From contig CALBSO010000121.1 in NCBI GenBank assembly GCA_937968015.1, positions 18,470-82,469 of the forward strand: 64,000 bases of DNA, given 5' to 3'. A model generated the notes under the pieces. That model was not told the DNA's origin. It made no database searches and saw nothing but the letters and a program-made list of their open reading frames with translations. Both the position numbers and the translations under genes were made by a program. How positions within the stretch are numbered: the stretch's first letter is position 1; every line of letters starts with the position of its first letter. Positions 10,301 to 18,425 of this stretch are shown piece by piece. The stretch is from an uncultured Thermomicrobia bacterium. GTDB lineage: Bacteria > Chloroflexota > Chloroflexia > Thermomicrobiales > JALYUS01.

Positions 10301-10776
10301 TTTCGACGCAAACGGCGATTGCGAACGCAAATCTCGCGACGCAGACTTCGACCGTCAACGGTACGGCAACCGCAATGGCCCATGTGCAGGGAACGCAAAC
10401 CGCCCAGACAACGCAGACAGCAGTCGCGCAGGGGACAACAGCGGCCCAGGCAAAAACGCAGACGGCGCAAGCGCAACTTACCGCGACGGCTCAGGCAAAG
10501 ATGACGATCACGGCGACCGAGAAGGACTTCGCGATCAGTCTCAGCACCTCGACGATCCCGGCGGGGATGATCACCTTCAGGATCACCAACGAGGGCCCGT
10601 CGCAGCACACCTTCAAGGTCTTGCAAGGAACGTCCGTGAAGACGCTCACGTCGATTGACGCCGGGAAGACGGTGACCACAGACCCCGTCGACTTGAAGCC
10701 GGGAATCTACACAATCATCTGCGAGATTCCCGGTCACGAGGCGCTCGGCATGAAGGTCACCCTGACGGTGACGTAG
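7351..10776 (+). CDS. Transmembrane Ser/Thr kinase with FHA, Ig-like and cupredoxin domains
   Basis: 1141 residues. The kinase domain (about 1-275) is complete: glycine loop LGTGGMAEVY, Lys41, HRD 139-141, DFG 168-170 and SPEQ. An FHA domain follows (about 340-410) but has Ser353 where the conserved Arg is expected. Then come two beta-sandwich domains of NEW3/CARDB type, one membrane helix (about 695-720), two Ig/PKD-like domains, a 150-residue Thr/Ala/Gln spacer (about 893-1045) and a C-terminal cupredoxin with His1086, Cys1124, His1129, Met1134. Topology by the positive-inside rule puts the kinase inside and the cupredoxin outside. The start overlaps the FHA-tail protein gene by 4 nt, making the baseplate a likely substrate (inference). 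Confidence 0.9.
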   Translation: MSSLVGQTIGNYRIEALLGTGGMAEVYRALHVMLNRSAAIKVMHANLAADKSFQDRFVQEAKAAAALKHPNIVDIYDFSRQEHDGLLYLVMEYIPNGSIRTLLQRQSSGSQKLPLLLGLDLVRQAADGLAFAHSRGMVHRDIKPDNLLLADAGIQADAGRAYTVKISDFGLASLAEGGVVTATGMMMGSPAYMSPEQCEGTHLDGKSDLYSLGIVLYEVATGYLPFEIKTISDAVYKHMSVPPVPPLEVRPDLPDGLDAIILRCLAKRPADRFATDSELSAALNGLIMKLEAGAAQPIINPRAPAHGVAAGSTSPAAPRAANRSSPPRLHVLDGNRQQQNTLAITTRGVTVGSGADNVVVLADALVSRNHLRLDWDGQRVTVTDLDAANGTVLGNRRLAPHTPAQWSADDWLRVGPFWLYLQPPSTEQSATRSLPFAMPAVSSPVPAPLPIVPTKELPVAIPVSAPLPTPFIPPPSRHGRIHVSVEEGETLAITPGQPAVVRVRLANLGTTVDHFRLTVEGMPTGWVHGPEQEIQLNPNDAVPVALTVVTARSPEYVAGEYPVTIRARSRENPAESGAAQAFWTLQPYTASSLTIEPALATSRIKAGYNLVVRNDGNTAERYAFGGKDDEGKIAYRFVPETVDLDPGAAAAVGLTVWTRRKWLGRAQSRPFNIETIPTTGDPPHPVRGEWVQRAILPAWTPLVPVALLGALVLAYFWLQPSIRIFIDPASPVAGQPVTVRWNVSHTSRIDLAVDGIIVAKDLDPNTKGKVFEKGLGGKAVEAVAKNRLGETKATAPLTIVQPTPLPTPVPETPVVDIFEVDRPVVLPNEKVTLHWKVHNAESVAITSNTGINETNLNIEGSKQFPITTDTTFTIVAMNKGKETKQSTFAGTSVAVATSVAQTAVVSTVAAGTAAVVTAAAQTTVASSTSAVQTTVAGSTAAAQTTIAGSTAAAQTTAAGQNQATQTAVAGSNVTTQTAAANANLSTQTAIANANLATQTSTVNGTATAMAHVQGTQTAQTTQTAVAQGTTAAQAKTQTAQAQLTATAQAKMTITATEKDFAISLSTSTIPAGMITFRITNEGPSQHTFKVLQGTSVKTLTSIDAGKTVTTDPVDLKPGIYTIICEIPGHEALGMKVTLTVT

Positions 10777-10977
10777 CATATGGCGGTTCCGTTTACGGGG
10801 AAGCAACTGCTGGCGTGCGCTCTGCTCGGATAGCGGGCTACGCCTTTTCCTCAGAGGGTGGATGGCGCGGCAAGGAGCGCGCGATGAGGCGCGACGGCGT
10901 TATTTCGTCATGGACGTGCCTCTTTTCTGCTGGTATTCTGGAATGAATACCAGCAGCGCAATCCCAGGAGGGAGAGC
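10777..10977 (+). promoter_or_regulatory. Candidate promoter with overlapping inverted-repeat operator upstream of the effector
   Basis: The 201-nt gap before the effector holds a possible sigma-70 promoter, TGGACG (10911-10916), 17-nt spacer, TATTCT (10934-10939). A perfect 11-bp inverted repeat, TGCTGGTATTC (10928-10938) and GAATACCAGCA (10945-10955), covers the -10 box. No T-tract follows on either strand, so an operator or 5' hairpin is more likely than a terminator. A strong AGGAGGGAG ribosome site precedes the ATG at 10978. This suggests the effector is expressed separately from the machine genes. Confidence 0.5.
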
Positions 10978-13900
10978 ATGGTCGAGCGCGAAGTGATGAC
11001 GCGACCCCGGCGCCGCAGCACTTCCACGGTGGACGCAACGACATTCGCTGCCCCATCGTGGGGCGCGGCTCCCGAGCCGTCCGCCGACAGTGGAGTATCG
11101 CGCGCCCCGACCTCCGGGTTCGATTTCAGCAGCATCGCCATCTACCCGCCGGAGCCGCAGATCGGCCCTGCGCACGGCGCGGTTGGCCCCGCAATCGCTG
11201 ATCGCATCCGCGCGAAGCAGGGTGGCGGAGCGCCGTTGGCATTCCCTACCCAGCAGCGAATGGAGGGTGCCTTCGGCCACACCTTCGCCGATGTGCGCAT
11301 TCACGCAGACGGCGAGTCCGATCTGCTCAACCGCGGTGTCGGCGCGAGCGCGTTCACGCTCGGCAGCGACATCTTCCTGAGCGATCAGGCCACCGGCGTA
11401 GGGGCACACGGCGGTGACGGATTGCTGACACACGAGTTGACCCACGTCGTCCAGCAGCGCGGCACGGCACCCAGCGGACCCCTGACTGTCGATCCCGTCG
11501 ATGCCCCCGGTGAGCGGGAAGCGTCGGCTGTCGCTCAGGCGGTGAGCGCGGGGAATGCAGTACCCGCGCAGATGCAGGCGGCAACTCAGAATCACGGTGT
11601 GCTGCAACGGGTGGCGGCCGCACCCGTTGCATCCGCGGCACCAGCCGAACCGGCCGACGTAGCCGCGCAGAGCGCATTCAATCCCATGGACATCAATCAC
11701 AAGCTGCTGCGCGCCATCGACCAAGAGCACGTCAAAGTCGTCGGGATGCAGGTCCCCGAGAGCGGATTTGGCTTTCAGCAACCGATCTATAAGCGCCACG
11801 TCGATTTCGACGAAACCGTCGCGGCACTGAATCACCTGACCGCCGCGCAGGTGCAGGAGGTCAAGAGCGCCTACCTGGCCCACGAGGGACGGACGCTGGA
11901 GCACGATCTCTTTGATACCGGGGAGTCGGGCTACCCCAGCGATCTGACCGAGGATCAAAGCTACCAAATCCGGGCACTGCTCGGCGGTACAGTGGCTGGC
12001 CCTAGCGCATCGGCGCAGGAGCAGCAGGACGTCGCGATGCATGCCGGCGTCGCCGCCGCGGCCGAACTCCACCGGCTGCTCCACGGCAATCTCGAGACCG
12101 AGGACATCGAGCGTGTGATGGGGCTCTTGCGCCATGACGCGAAGACTAACAACGACATCATCGCCGCGTACACACGCATCGGCGGCGATCTGCACGGAGA
12201 TGTCTATCGCATGGGCCCCCTCGAAAGCGCGCGCGCGACGAAGCTGCTCGCCGGGGACGTCACCGGTGCCGATGCACTCAAAGTCACCTTCGACAAGACG
12301 CGGATCATCGGGATCGATGAGCGAATTGCCAAACTGACCGAGGACTCGAAAGACGACAACCATCCTTTTGAGGCGATGAACGCGCTTATTGAGATCAAGT
12401 CACTGCAAAAAGAGCGCAAGGAGCACATCGAGGATATCGAGAAGCGGGCTGAGCAAGCCGGAGCGGAGGCGCGCGCCGGGGCGCAGGGCGATGCGACCGC
12501 CGCAGTGCAGGATCGAATGAAGGCGGTGCTCGGCGATCCCAATGCAACGGCGAACCTCGTCGGCGGCGCCGATGCCGCCGTCATCCGCGGGATGGCCAGT
12601 GACGACCCCGTCGCCAAGGTGGCCGCGCAACTGCGCAAGGCGTCGGCGGACGGCAAACTCGACGCCGAGCAACTCACCGCAGCCCTCCGCAGCCTGCGCA
12701 CCGAGGCCCACGAGCGCGCGCAGCGCTCCCTGCCGAAGGGCGATCCCCGGATCGAAGAGACAGAGAAACGTCTGGCAGATGACTACTACACGCGGATCGG
12801 CGACGCCTACAATGCCCTCGTCGGCGGCGACGACAAGAAGTTCGATGAACTCGTCAAAGACACGGGCGACGAAGGCGACACCGCCGTTAACACGGCGCTC
12901 GTGCAGGGGCGCGGCAAGCTGGACGACGTCACCGAACTGAAGATGGCCCTGAGCGGCACCCGCAAGGACACCGCCACCGTCGAGCGGGTGCTGCGCGACA
13001 AGAGCGCGAAGGAGATCGCGCAGTTGCGGGCCGAATACCGCGAGAGTACGCACGGGCGATCACTCGACTTCGACCTCTTCGGCAACGGGCCGACAACGGC
13101 CGGCGACAAGACCGAAAATATGATGGGCCGCGAGATTAGAGTGAAGGACGGGACCCTCGAGGAGGTAACTCAGGGTAAGGCGTCAGGAACGAGCAGGCTC
13201 AACCTTGAGGATTACATGAAGCGCCCGGACACGGAGGGTGGCCCCAAGGAAGTCGCCTACATCCTGGCGCGCGCCGAGCGCGAGTATCAGTACACGATCG
13301 ACAATCGCGGCGCGACCGGGGCGATACGCGACACGTTCGGCAACGAGGAGCGCGATCTCCTCGACGAAACCATCAAGGAAGTGCGCAAACTCGTCGGCGA
13401 GTACTGCTCCCTGGTCGGGTGGGTCATGGTATTCGACCCCGAAGCTGAGGACATAGAGCGTCCGCAGATGGTGCAATCGCAGCAAGCGCAGGCGCTCATC
13501 GTCCAAATGCGGATGGCGCGCGCGACGATCCGCGGCGACCGGGCTGCCTACGAGAAGGCGACCGCAGCGTTGCGCGCGATCTTCGAGATGGTGGCGGCGT
13601 TCGTGATCCAGGCGGCGCTGACCGCGCTCCTCAGTCCGGCGGCGGCGGCGCTGCTCGAGGCGGTGGAGTTGGGCGCGGACGCGGTGGAAGCCGGTGTGAT
13701 GGCGGCGCGCATCGCGAAGTTCGCGGCGAACACAACCGTCAATGTCGCCTCGACCATCGGCTCCAATCTCGCGGTGCACGGCAGCGACTACTCGCTGGAG
13801 ATGCTGAGGGCGGACATGCTGGGCGGGCTCGGCGGCAGCATCGGCGGCGAGGCGGTGGAGAAGATGCTGGGGCCGGTGGCGAAGGGGATGGCCGAGCGAC

Positions 13901-16143
13901 TCGGTCCGAAGTGCTCGACGGAAATCATCGCCCTCGCGAAGACTGCCGGAAGCATCGAGGGCGGCGCATGGGCGCAGGGATCAGCGGGAGACCTCTCGCT
14001 GCAGAATATCGTCAAGACGCACCTCATGGGCAAGGCCGCCGGGGCAATCACGGAGGCGACGAGCTCCGCTGCTGGCCTGACCCCGGAACCGGGACCACAG
14101 AAGGGCGCAGCGCCCGAGGCGCACGCCACGCCTCAGACGACGGAACCCACGCCGCAGGAAAGCCATCCCGGCGGCACCGGGAGCGACGAGCCGAGGCGAA
14201 CGCCGCCGGTATCCGCAGGGCAGGACGCGGCGATGGGCAGCGGGGCGGGTCCGATCCCTGGCAGCCGAGAGCCCACAACGCCCGAACGCCTCCCAAGCAG
14301 CCCACTTGATGAGGAGCCGAGTCAAACCTCATCGCACGGGACAACCGAGGCCACCACGACGGACGACGGCCGGCCGGGTGGCCGATCCCCCAGCGATGAG
14401 GAGAAAACGCTGGTGGATGTCAAACCGATTGATGAGGAGCAGACCCGCGTAGACTGGGAGCCCGAGGTCGTCCGCGAGCTACCGGACGGTTCGGCCATGT
14501 GGTTCGATACCCCTGCGGAGACGCGTGCCGAGTATAACCGGTCGATACGGGAGGATTCGCGGCGGGAGGTCGCGATCTACCGCAATACGCGGACGGGCGA
14601 GACCGTCATCGTGCAAGGCGATGAGACGAGTTTCAAGGTTGATCTCCAGGTGGCGCATGAAGCCCTCCCGGGTCCGGACGGTACATGGGAGCTCGAGGCG
14701 CACTACCATCCGATCAACCCGCAGACCGGGGTCACGCGCGTGCCGCAGCGATTGCCCACCAGCACGAACGGCGACTTCGCGATCCTCGAGTGGGAATCCC
14801 AGCGCGCCGGCAATCAGCCCCGAACGTCGCGCATTGATTACGTGGTCGAGGGGGACAAACGCGACTACACCGAGTACAGCTACGATCCGAGCGCCGAACA
14901 CCCTTACAAGATCAATTATCCCGACCCGGTGAACGGCAAGCGGGTGCCGGTAGATTTCAAATCACGCGAAGCGTACGAGGAATGGTTCAGCGACAACTTC
15001 CCCGACTACCGGGCCGATATCGAGAGGCCATCCGCACCCACGGGGCCAGTACCCGCGGGAAGCGCGCCGGGGGCGGATGAAGGCGGCACCGGGGGGCCTC
15101 GGGGCGAGGAGCCGGACCGAACGACAACGAGTGCGGAGCAACCGGGGATGCGGTCTCCTGAGGATACGCAGACGCCGGGCGATTTCGATCCCTTCGATGA
15201 GGAGTCAACGCGGGTCGAACCGGCCCCAGCCGAATTCGCGACACTGTCTCAACTCAGAGAAGAGATCCGTCGGCTGGTGCAAGGCGAAGGCATCGTATTG
15301 CCTGGGCCGGGTGGAGGGATCGAGCGCTCCGACAGGGAGGTTGACTTGGCCAGGCAAACCCTCCGAAACCCCGAAGCCACACCGGAAGACCAGCGCGCGG
15401 CGATACGGGTCTTGGCCGAGTGCGCCGTCGCCGAATACCGAGCGAGCCATATGGCCCTTGAGGGGGAACCGGGCGAACCGCTGAAGCTGACCGCGGAGGA
15501 CCTACGGAGCATGTGCATGGCTGGCCGCGATGTCACCGCAGAGGCGATTATCGCGCTCGTTGGTATCTCCCCGCACCCGGTAAGGATGGAGCGGGTGCAG
15601 GCCGCACATCTGGGGTTCAAGTCCCGGCATGCCTTCACCGTCGTGACGCTCGCGGACGGCACGAAATTCCTGGTAGACCCAACATTCGCCCAGTTCGCCG
15701 ACGAGGCCGGTGGAACGAGCTACACTGCGGAATCCATGCTCAGCGGCGTCGAAGGTGGCACCCTGGCCCGTGACCTACTGCGTGATGGTGTGGTGCCGCT
15801 CACGGGCGACACGGCGCTTCAGTATGTCATCGGACTCGGCGCCGATCCCGCGGCCGCCAATGCGGCCGCAGAGCGGCTCATATCCGGCGACGCCGCGATC
15901 CTCACGGAAATCGTGCGCAACGGCCAGGTCCAGCGTACGAGCGCGCGTCCGCAGGAGGCCTACCAGCACATGGCCACCGTCAGCGATCCGATCACTTCAC
16001 CCCTAAAAATGCTTCAGACAGCGCTGACCCGCATGCCGACGGATCATCCACTCCGACCCCTTCTGGAGTCACTCGTGACAGACCTCGAAGTGTTGGCAAA
16101 GGACTTGCCCCGGCTGCCGGAACCGCCACCTCGCGCCCTCTGA
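10978..16143 (+). CDS. DUF4157 eCIS effector candidate with C-terminal Cys-His-Asp enzyme-like domain
   Basis: 1721 residues. An eCIS-associated DUF4157 domain at about 60-165 contains HELTH (152-156). Residues about 278-338, 361-428 and 638-720 look like annexin-type helical repeats (I..L..........I...Y....G..L..D). A hydrophobic helical stretch follows at about 865-912. The last 600 residues alternate low-complexity linkers bearing DEE-x-T-x-V with two folded modules: about 1162-1330, containing HYHP (1242-1245) and STNGD (1262-1266); and about 1420-1721, with Cys1513, His1551 and Asp1567 in contexts (SMCMAGRD, RHAFTVV, FLVDPTF) resembling papain/transglutaminase-like folds. A loaded toxin is the best guess. 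Targets and activity are unknown. Confidence 0.75.
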   Translation: MVEREVMTRPRRRSTSTVDATTFAAPSWGAAPEPSADSGVSRAPTSGFDFSSIAIYPPEPQIGPAHGAVGPAIADRIRAKQGGGAPLAFPTQQRMEGAFGHTFADVRIHADGESDLLNRGVGASAFTLGSDIFLSDQATGVGAHGGDGLLTHELTHVVQQRGTAPSGPLTVDPVDAPGEREASAVAQAVSAGNAVPAQMQAATQNHGVLQRVAAAPVASAAPAEPADVAAQSAFNPMDINHKLLRAIDQEHVKVVGMQVPESGFGFQQPIYKRHVDFDETVAALNHLTAAQVQEVKSAYLAHEGRTLEHDLFDTGESGYPSDLTEDQSYQIRALLGGTVAGPSASAQEQQDVAMHAGVAAAAELHRLLHGNLETEDIERVMGLLRHDAKTNNDIIAAYTRIGGDLHGDVYRMGPLESARATKLLAGDVTGADALKVTFDKTRIIGIDERIAKLTEDSKDDNHPFEAMNALIEIKSLQKERKEHIEDIEKRAEQAGAEARAGAQGDATAAVQDRMKAVLGDPNATANLVGGADAAVIRGMASDDPVAKVAAQLRKASADGKLDAEQLTAALRSLRTEAHERAQRSLPKGDPRIEETEKRLADDYYTRIGDAYNALVGGDDKKFDELVKDTGDEGDTAVNTALVQGRGKLDDVTELKMALSGTRKDTATVERVLRDKSAKEIAQLRAEYRESTHGRSLDFDLFGNGPTTAGDKTENMMGREIRVKDGTLEEVTQGKASGTSRLNLEDYMKRPDTEGGPKEVAYILARAEREYQYTIDNRGATGAIRDTFGNEERDLLDETIKEVRKLVGEYCSLVGWVMVFDPEAEDIERPQMVQSQQAQALIVQMRMARATIRGDRAAYEKATAALRAIFEMVAAFVIQAALTALLSPAAAALLEAVELGADAVEAGVMAARIAKFAANTTVNVASTIGSNLAVHGSDYSLEMLRADMLGGLGGSIGGEAVEKMLGPVAKGMAERLGPKCSTEIIALAKTAGSIEGGAWAQGSAGDLSLQNIVKTHLMGKAAGAITEATSSAAGLTPEPGPQKGAAPEAHATPQTTEPTPQESHPGGTGSDEPRRTPPVSAGQDAAMGSGAGPIPGSREPTTPERLPSSPLDEEPSQTSSHGTTEATTTDDGRPGGRSPSDEEKTLVDVKPIDEEQTRVDWEPEVVRELPDGSAMWFDTPAETRAEYNRSIREDSRREVAIYRNTRTGETVIVQGDETSFKVDLQVAHEALPGPDGTWELEAHYHPINPQTGVTRVPQRLPTSTNGDFAILEWESQRAGNQPRTSRIDYVVEGDKRDYTEYSYDPSAEHPYKINYPDPVNGKRVPVDFKSREAYEEWFSDNFPDYRADIERPSAPTGPVPAGSAPGADEGGTGGPRGEEPDRTTTSAEQPGMRSPEDTQTPGDFDPFDEESTRVEPAPAEFATLSQLREEIRRLVQGEGIVLPGPGGGIERSDREVDLARQTLRNPEATPEDQRAAIRVLAECAVAEYRASHMALEGEPGEPLKLTAEDLRSMCMAGRDVTAEAIIALVGISPHPVRMERVQAAHLGFKSRHAFTVVTLADGTKFLVDPTFAQFADEAGGTSYTAESMLSGVEGGTLARDLLRDGVVPLTGDTALQYVIGLGADPAAANAAAERLISGDAAILTEIVRNGQVQRTSARPQEAYQHMATVSDPITSPLKMLQTALTRMPTDHPLRPLLESLVTDLEVLAKDLPRLPEPPPRAL

Positions 16144-16189
16144 GCGCGCTCACATATGTCGCGCCCTTCCTGTGCCCCGACGGTCGCCG

Positions 16190-18367
16190 CTATGTCGTGC
16201 AGTATCGCCATTTGTAGTAGTGCTGGCCGATGTTGCCCATTTCTACCTTGAAGGGGTCCGGGTTGTCCGCCGTGTAGGTGAGGACGCGACGCTCGAACAC
16301 CTGGATCATGACTTGCTTCTGCTGTCCCCCGACCTTGACCGTCGCGAGGAACGGCTCGCTCTTGGCGTAGCCGATCGTGAGGAGACCAACTTTGTTCCGG
16401 TAATCCGCGAATGCCTGGGGCACATTGTGCTGCGTGGCGGCGTCATAGGCGGCGAGGGCAGTCGGGCCAGAGCCTGCGGTGGCCGCGCCCGGTGTAATCG
16501 TCCCGTTCGCCGCGACGGTGGTTGAGACGAGAATACCCGTCTGCGCGGGGGCGGCGTTCAGCAAGGCGGCCGCCGTGCTGCTGAGTGCGGCATAGGTCGG
16601 CCCGGGATTGTCCGGGTCTCCGGCGATCGGGATGGCGGCTGGGGTGCGCATCTGGAACGTGGAATCCCCATTCTGCTGGAGGCCGGTGATCAATTCATTG
16701 GCGAGGAGGCCGTTCGTCACGATCCCGGTCGTGGGGTTGGTCAATTCCATTCGCCCCTTGTCGAAGTACTGGACAAGCCGCTGCCCACCCGGCGCTTCCA
16801 CATATGGCTCAGAGAGGCCGCCTGCGGCCGCCGGACCCCAGAAGTTCGCCGCGAGCGCTTCGCCTTGCTGCCACTGCGCTTGGAAGCCGTCATTCGCGAA
16901 CGGACTGCCCGGCACGAGCAGCGTACAAGCGGCCGTCGTGCCGGGCGTCGCGGACGCCTGCGTGGTGGTCGTCGCCGTGGCGGTCGGCGCGGCTTGCTCC
17001 AGTTCGAATGCACCGATATCGCACGCCGGGCCTTGCGGGCGGATGATGCCACGCTGGTCTGTCGCGGGGCAGCCGCCGCCCGTGCCGCCCTTGTCAATCG
17101 CCGGGCTGCCTGGCTGGAGGGCGTGGGTGAAGGTCGGGCCGCCGTTGTTCGCGAGCGGGCCGAGCAAGGGGTTGATATTCTGCTGATCGTGCGGGCCGTT
17201 CAGTTTGCAGGAGGCGCCGACGTCCAGGTTGTAATCGCTGGAAATGACCGGGCCGCTACAGGCATCAGCGACGATCGTGTTCCTCAACGTTGTCGGGCCG
17301 CTCGTGCTGACACCGTCATTGCCAAACGCCGAGGAGGTATTCCCCGCAACGGTCGCGTTCGTGAAGATTGCCGTCGCACCGAATGAATCAATACCCGCGC
17401 CCGCGCCGCTGGTCACTCTATTGCCGCTCAGCGTGCTGTTCGTGAGGCTGACGACCCCCCCACTGCGGTTGAAGATACCGCCGCCAATATCGGTCACGGT
17501 ATTGCCGTTGATGGTGCTGCGATCGACGGTCACCGTGGCGTTCATGTCGTTCCCGATACCGCCACCGAACCTCCCGTTGTTGCCGCTGATGGTCGTCGTG
17601 GTGATCGTGATCCTGCCGCCCGCCGTGGTGTTATAGATCGCGCCACCGATCCCACCGGCGCCGGTGGCCGAATTGTTGTTGAGCACCGCGTTCGTAGTCA
17701 TCAACGTGCCCTGGTTGAAAATGCCGCCGCCGTTGTCCGTGCTGGCGATATTGCCATTGACCGTGCTGCTGTCAAGTGTCGCGACGCCGTCGTTGTATAT
17801 ACCCGCGCCGGACTTCGCCTTGTTGCCGCTTATGACGACGTTCTTCAGGTTTATCGTTCCGGGCGCATCATTGAAAATGCCACCGCCCGAAGTGGTCGCC
17901 GTATTCGTGATAACGGCAGCGTCTGTCAGCATGAGGCCACCGGCGTTATAGATACCGCCGCCAGGGTTCGCATTGCCGTTCTGGACCGTTATCTTGCGGA
18001 TCGTTACGTTGACGCCGCTATTGATGTGCAGCACCTGGTTCGCGTTGCCACCGTCCAGTTTCGTTGTATCTTGCCCGGCGCCGGCGATCGTTACGGGCTT
18101 CGTGATCGTGATGCTCTCCGCATATATTCCCGCCGCCACGGTGATCGTGTCGCCGTTCGCGGCGCGCGTCGTGACCGCATAGCCAATCGTCTTGCACGGG
18201 CTGCCATTCGCGCCACAGGTCGCCGTGTCCGTGCCAGTGTTGCCGTTTACATTGATCGTTGCCGCGCGAACGATCTGCATTGCCGCGAGAGGTGTCAGAA
18301 GTGACACAAGCAGGAGAGCGACAAGCCACCGTCGATCGGTGCGTAGGCCACGGAGCATGTGTTGCAT
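16190..18367 (-). CDS. Secreted right-handed beta-helix protein with shared C-terminal domain
   Basis: About 725 residues from the ATG at 18367, which has GAAAGGTG upstream; a longer frame starts at 18439 but would overlap the next gene and lacks a clear ribosome site. An N-terminal signal peptide (LVALLLVSLLTPLAA) precedes parallel beta-helix coils rich in GGGIYN/GGGIFN, as in polymorphic outer-membrane or choice-of-anchor Q proteins, to about residue 450. The final 240 residues (FQAQWQQGEALAANFWGP, VQYFDKGRMEL, FKVEMGNIGQHYYKWRY) recur in the protein at 61075-62421. Probably surface exposed or secreted. Substrate unknown. It converges on the effector gene. Confidence 0.75.
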   Translation of the reverse strand: MQHMLRGLRTDRRWLVALLLVSLLTPLAAMQIVRAATINVNGNTGTDTATCGANGSPCKTIGYAVTTRAANGDTITVAAGIYAESITITKPVTIAGAGQDTTKLDGGNANQVLHINSGVNVTIRKITVQNGNANPGGGIYNAGGLMLTDAAVITNTATTSGGGIFNDAPGTINLKNVVISGNKAKSGAGIYNDGVATLDSSTVNGNIASTDNGGGIFNQGTLMTTNAVLNNNSATGAGGIGGAIYNTTAGGRITITTTTISGNNGRFGGGIGNDMNATVTVDRSTINGNTVTDIGGGIFNRSGGVVSLTNSTLSGNRVTSGAGAGIDSFGATAIFTNATVAGNTSSAFGNDGVSTSGPTTLRNTIVADACSGPVISSDYNLDVGASCKLNGPHDQQNINPLLGPLANNGGPTFTHALQPGSPAIDKGGTGGGCPATDQRGIIRPQGPACDIGAFELEQAAPTATATTTTQASATPGTTAACTLLVPGSPFANDGFQAQWQQGEALAANFWGPAAAGGLSEPYVEAPGGQRLVQYFDKGRMELTNPTTGIVTNGLLANELITGLQQNGDSTFQMRTPAAIPIAGDPDNPGPTYAALSSTAAALLNAAPAQTGILVSTTVAANGTITPGAATAGSGPTALAAYDAATQHNVPQAFADYRNKVGLLTIGYAKSEPFLATVKVGGQQKQVMIQVFERRVLTYTADNPDPFKVEMGNIGQHYYKWRYCTT

Positions 18368-18425
18368 CGGTACACACCTTTCGCGATTCAGACGAACACG
18401 ATTGACGATGGTTTGCAGTCGTTCG

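Noticed and set aside
10928..10955. Inverted repeat after the kinase gene as an intrinsic terminator
   Set aside because: No T-tract on either side, and it sits within 25 nt of the next start, overlapping a promoter-like -10.
10900..12363. 487-codon minus-strand frame opposite the effector start
   Set aside because: No family features; it covers the DUF4157 coding region and its promoter.
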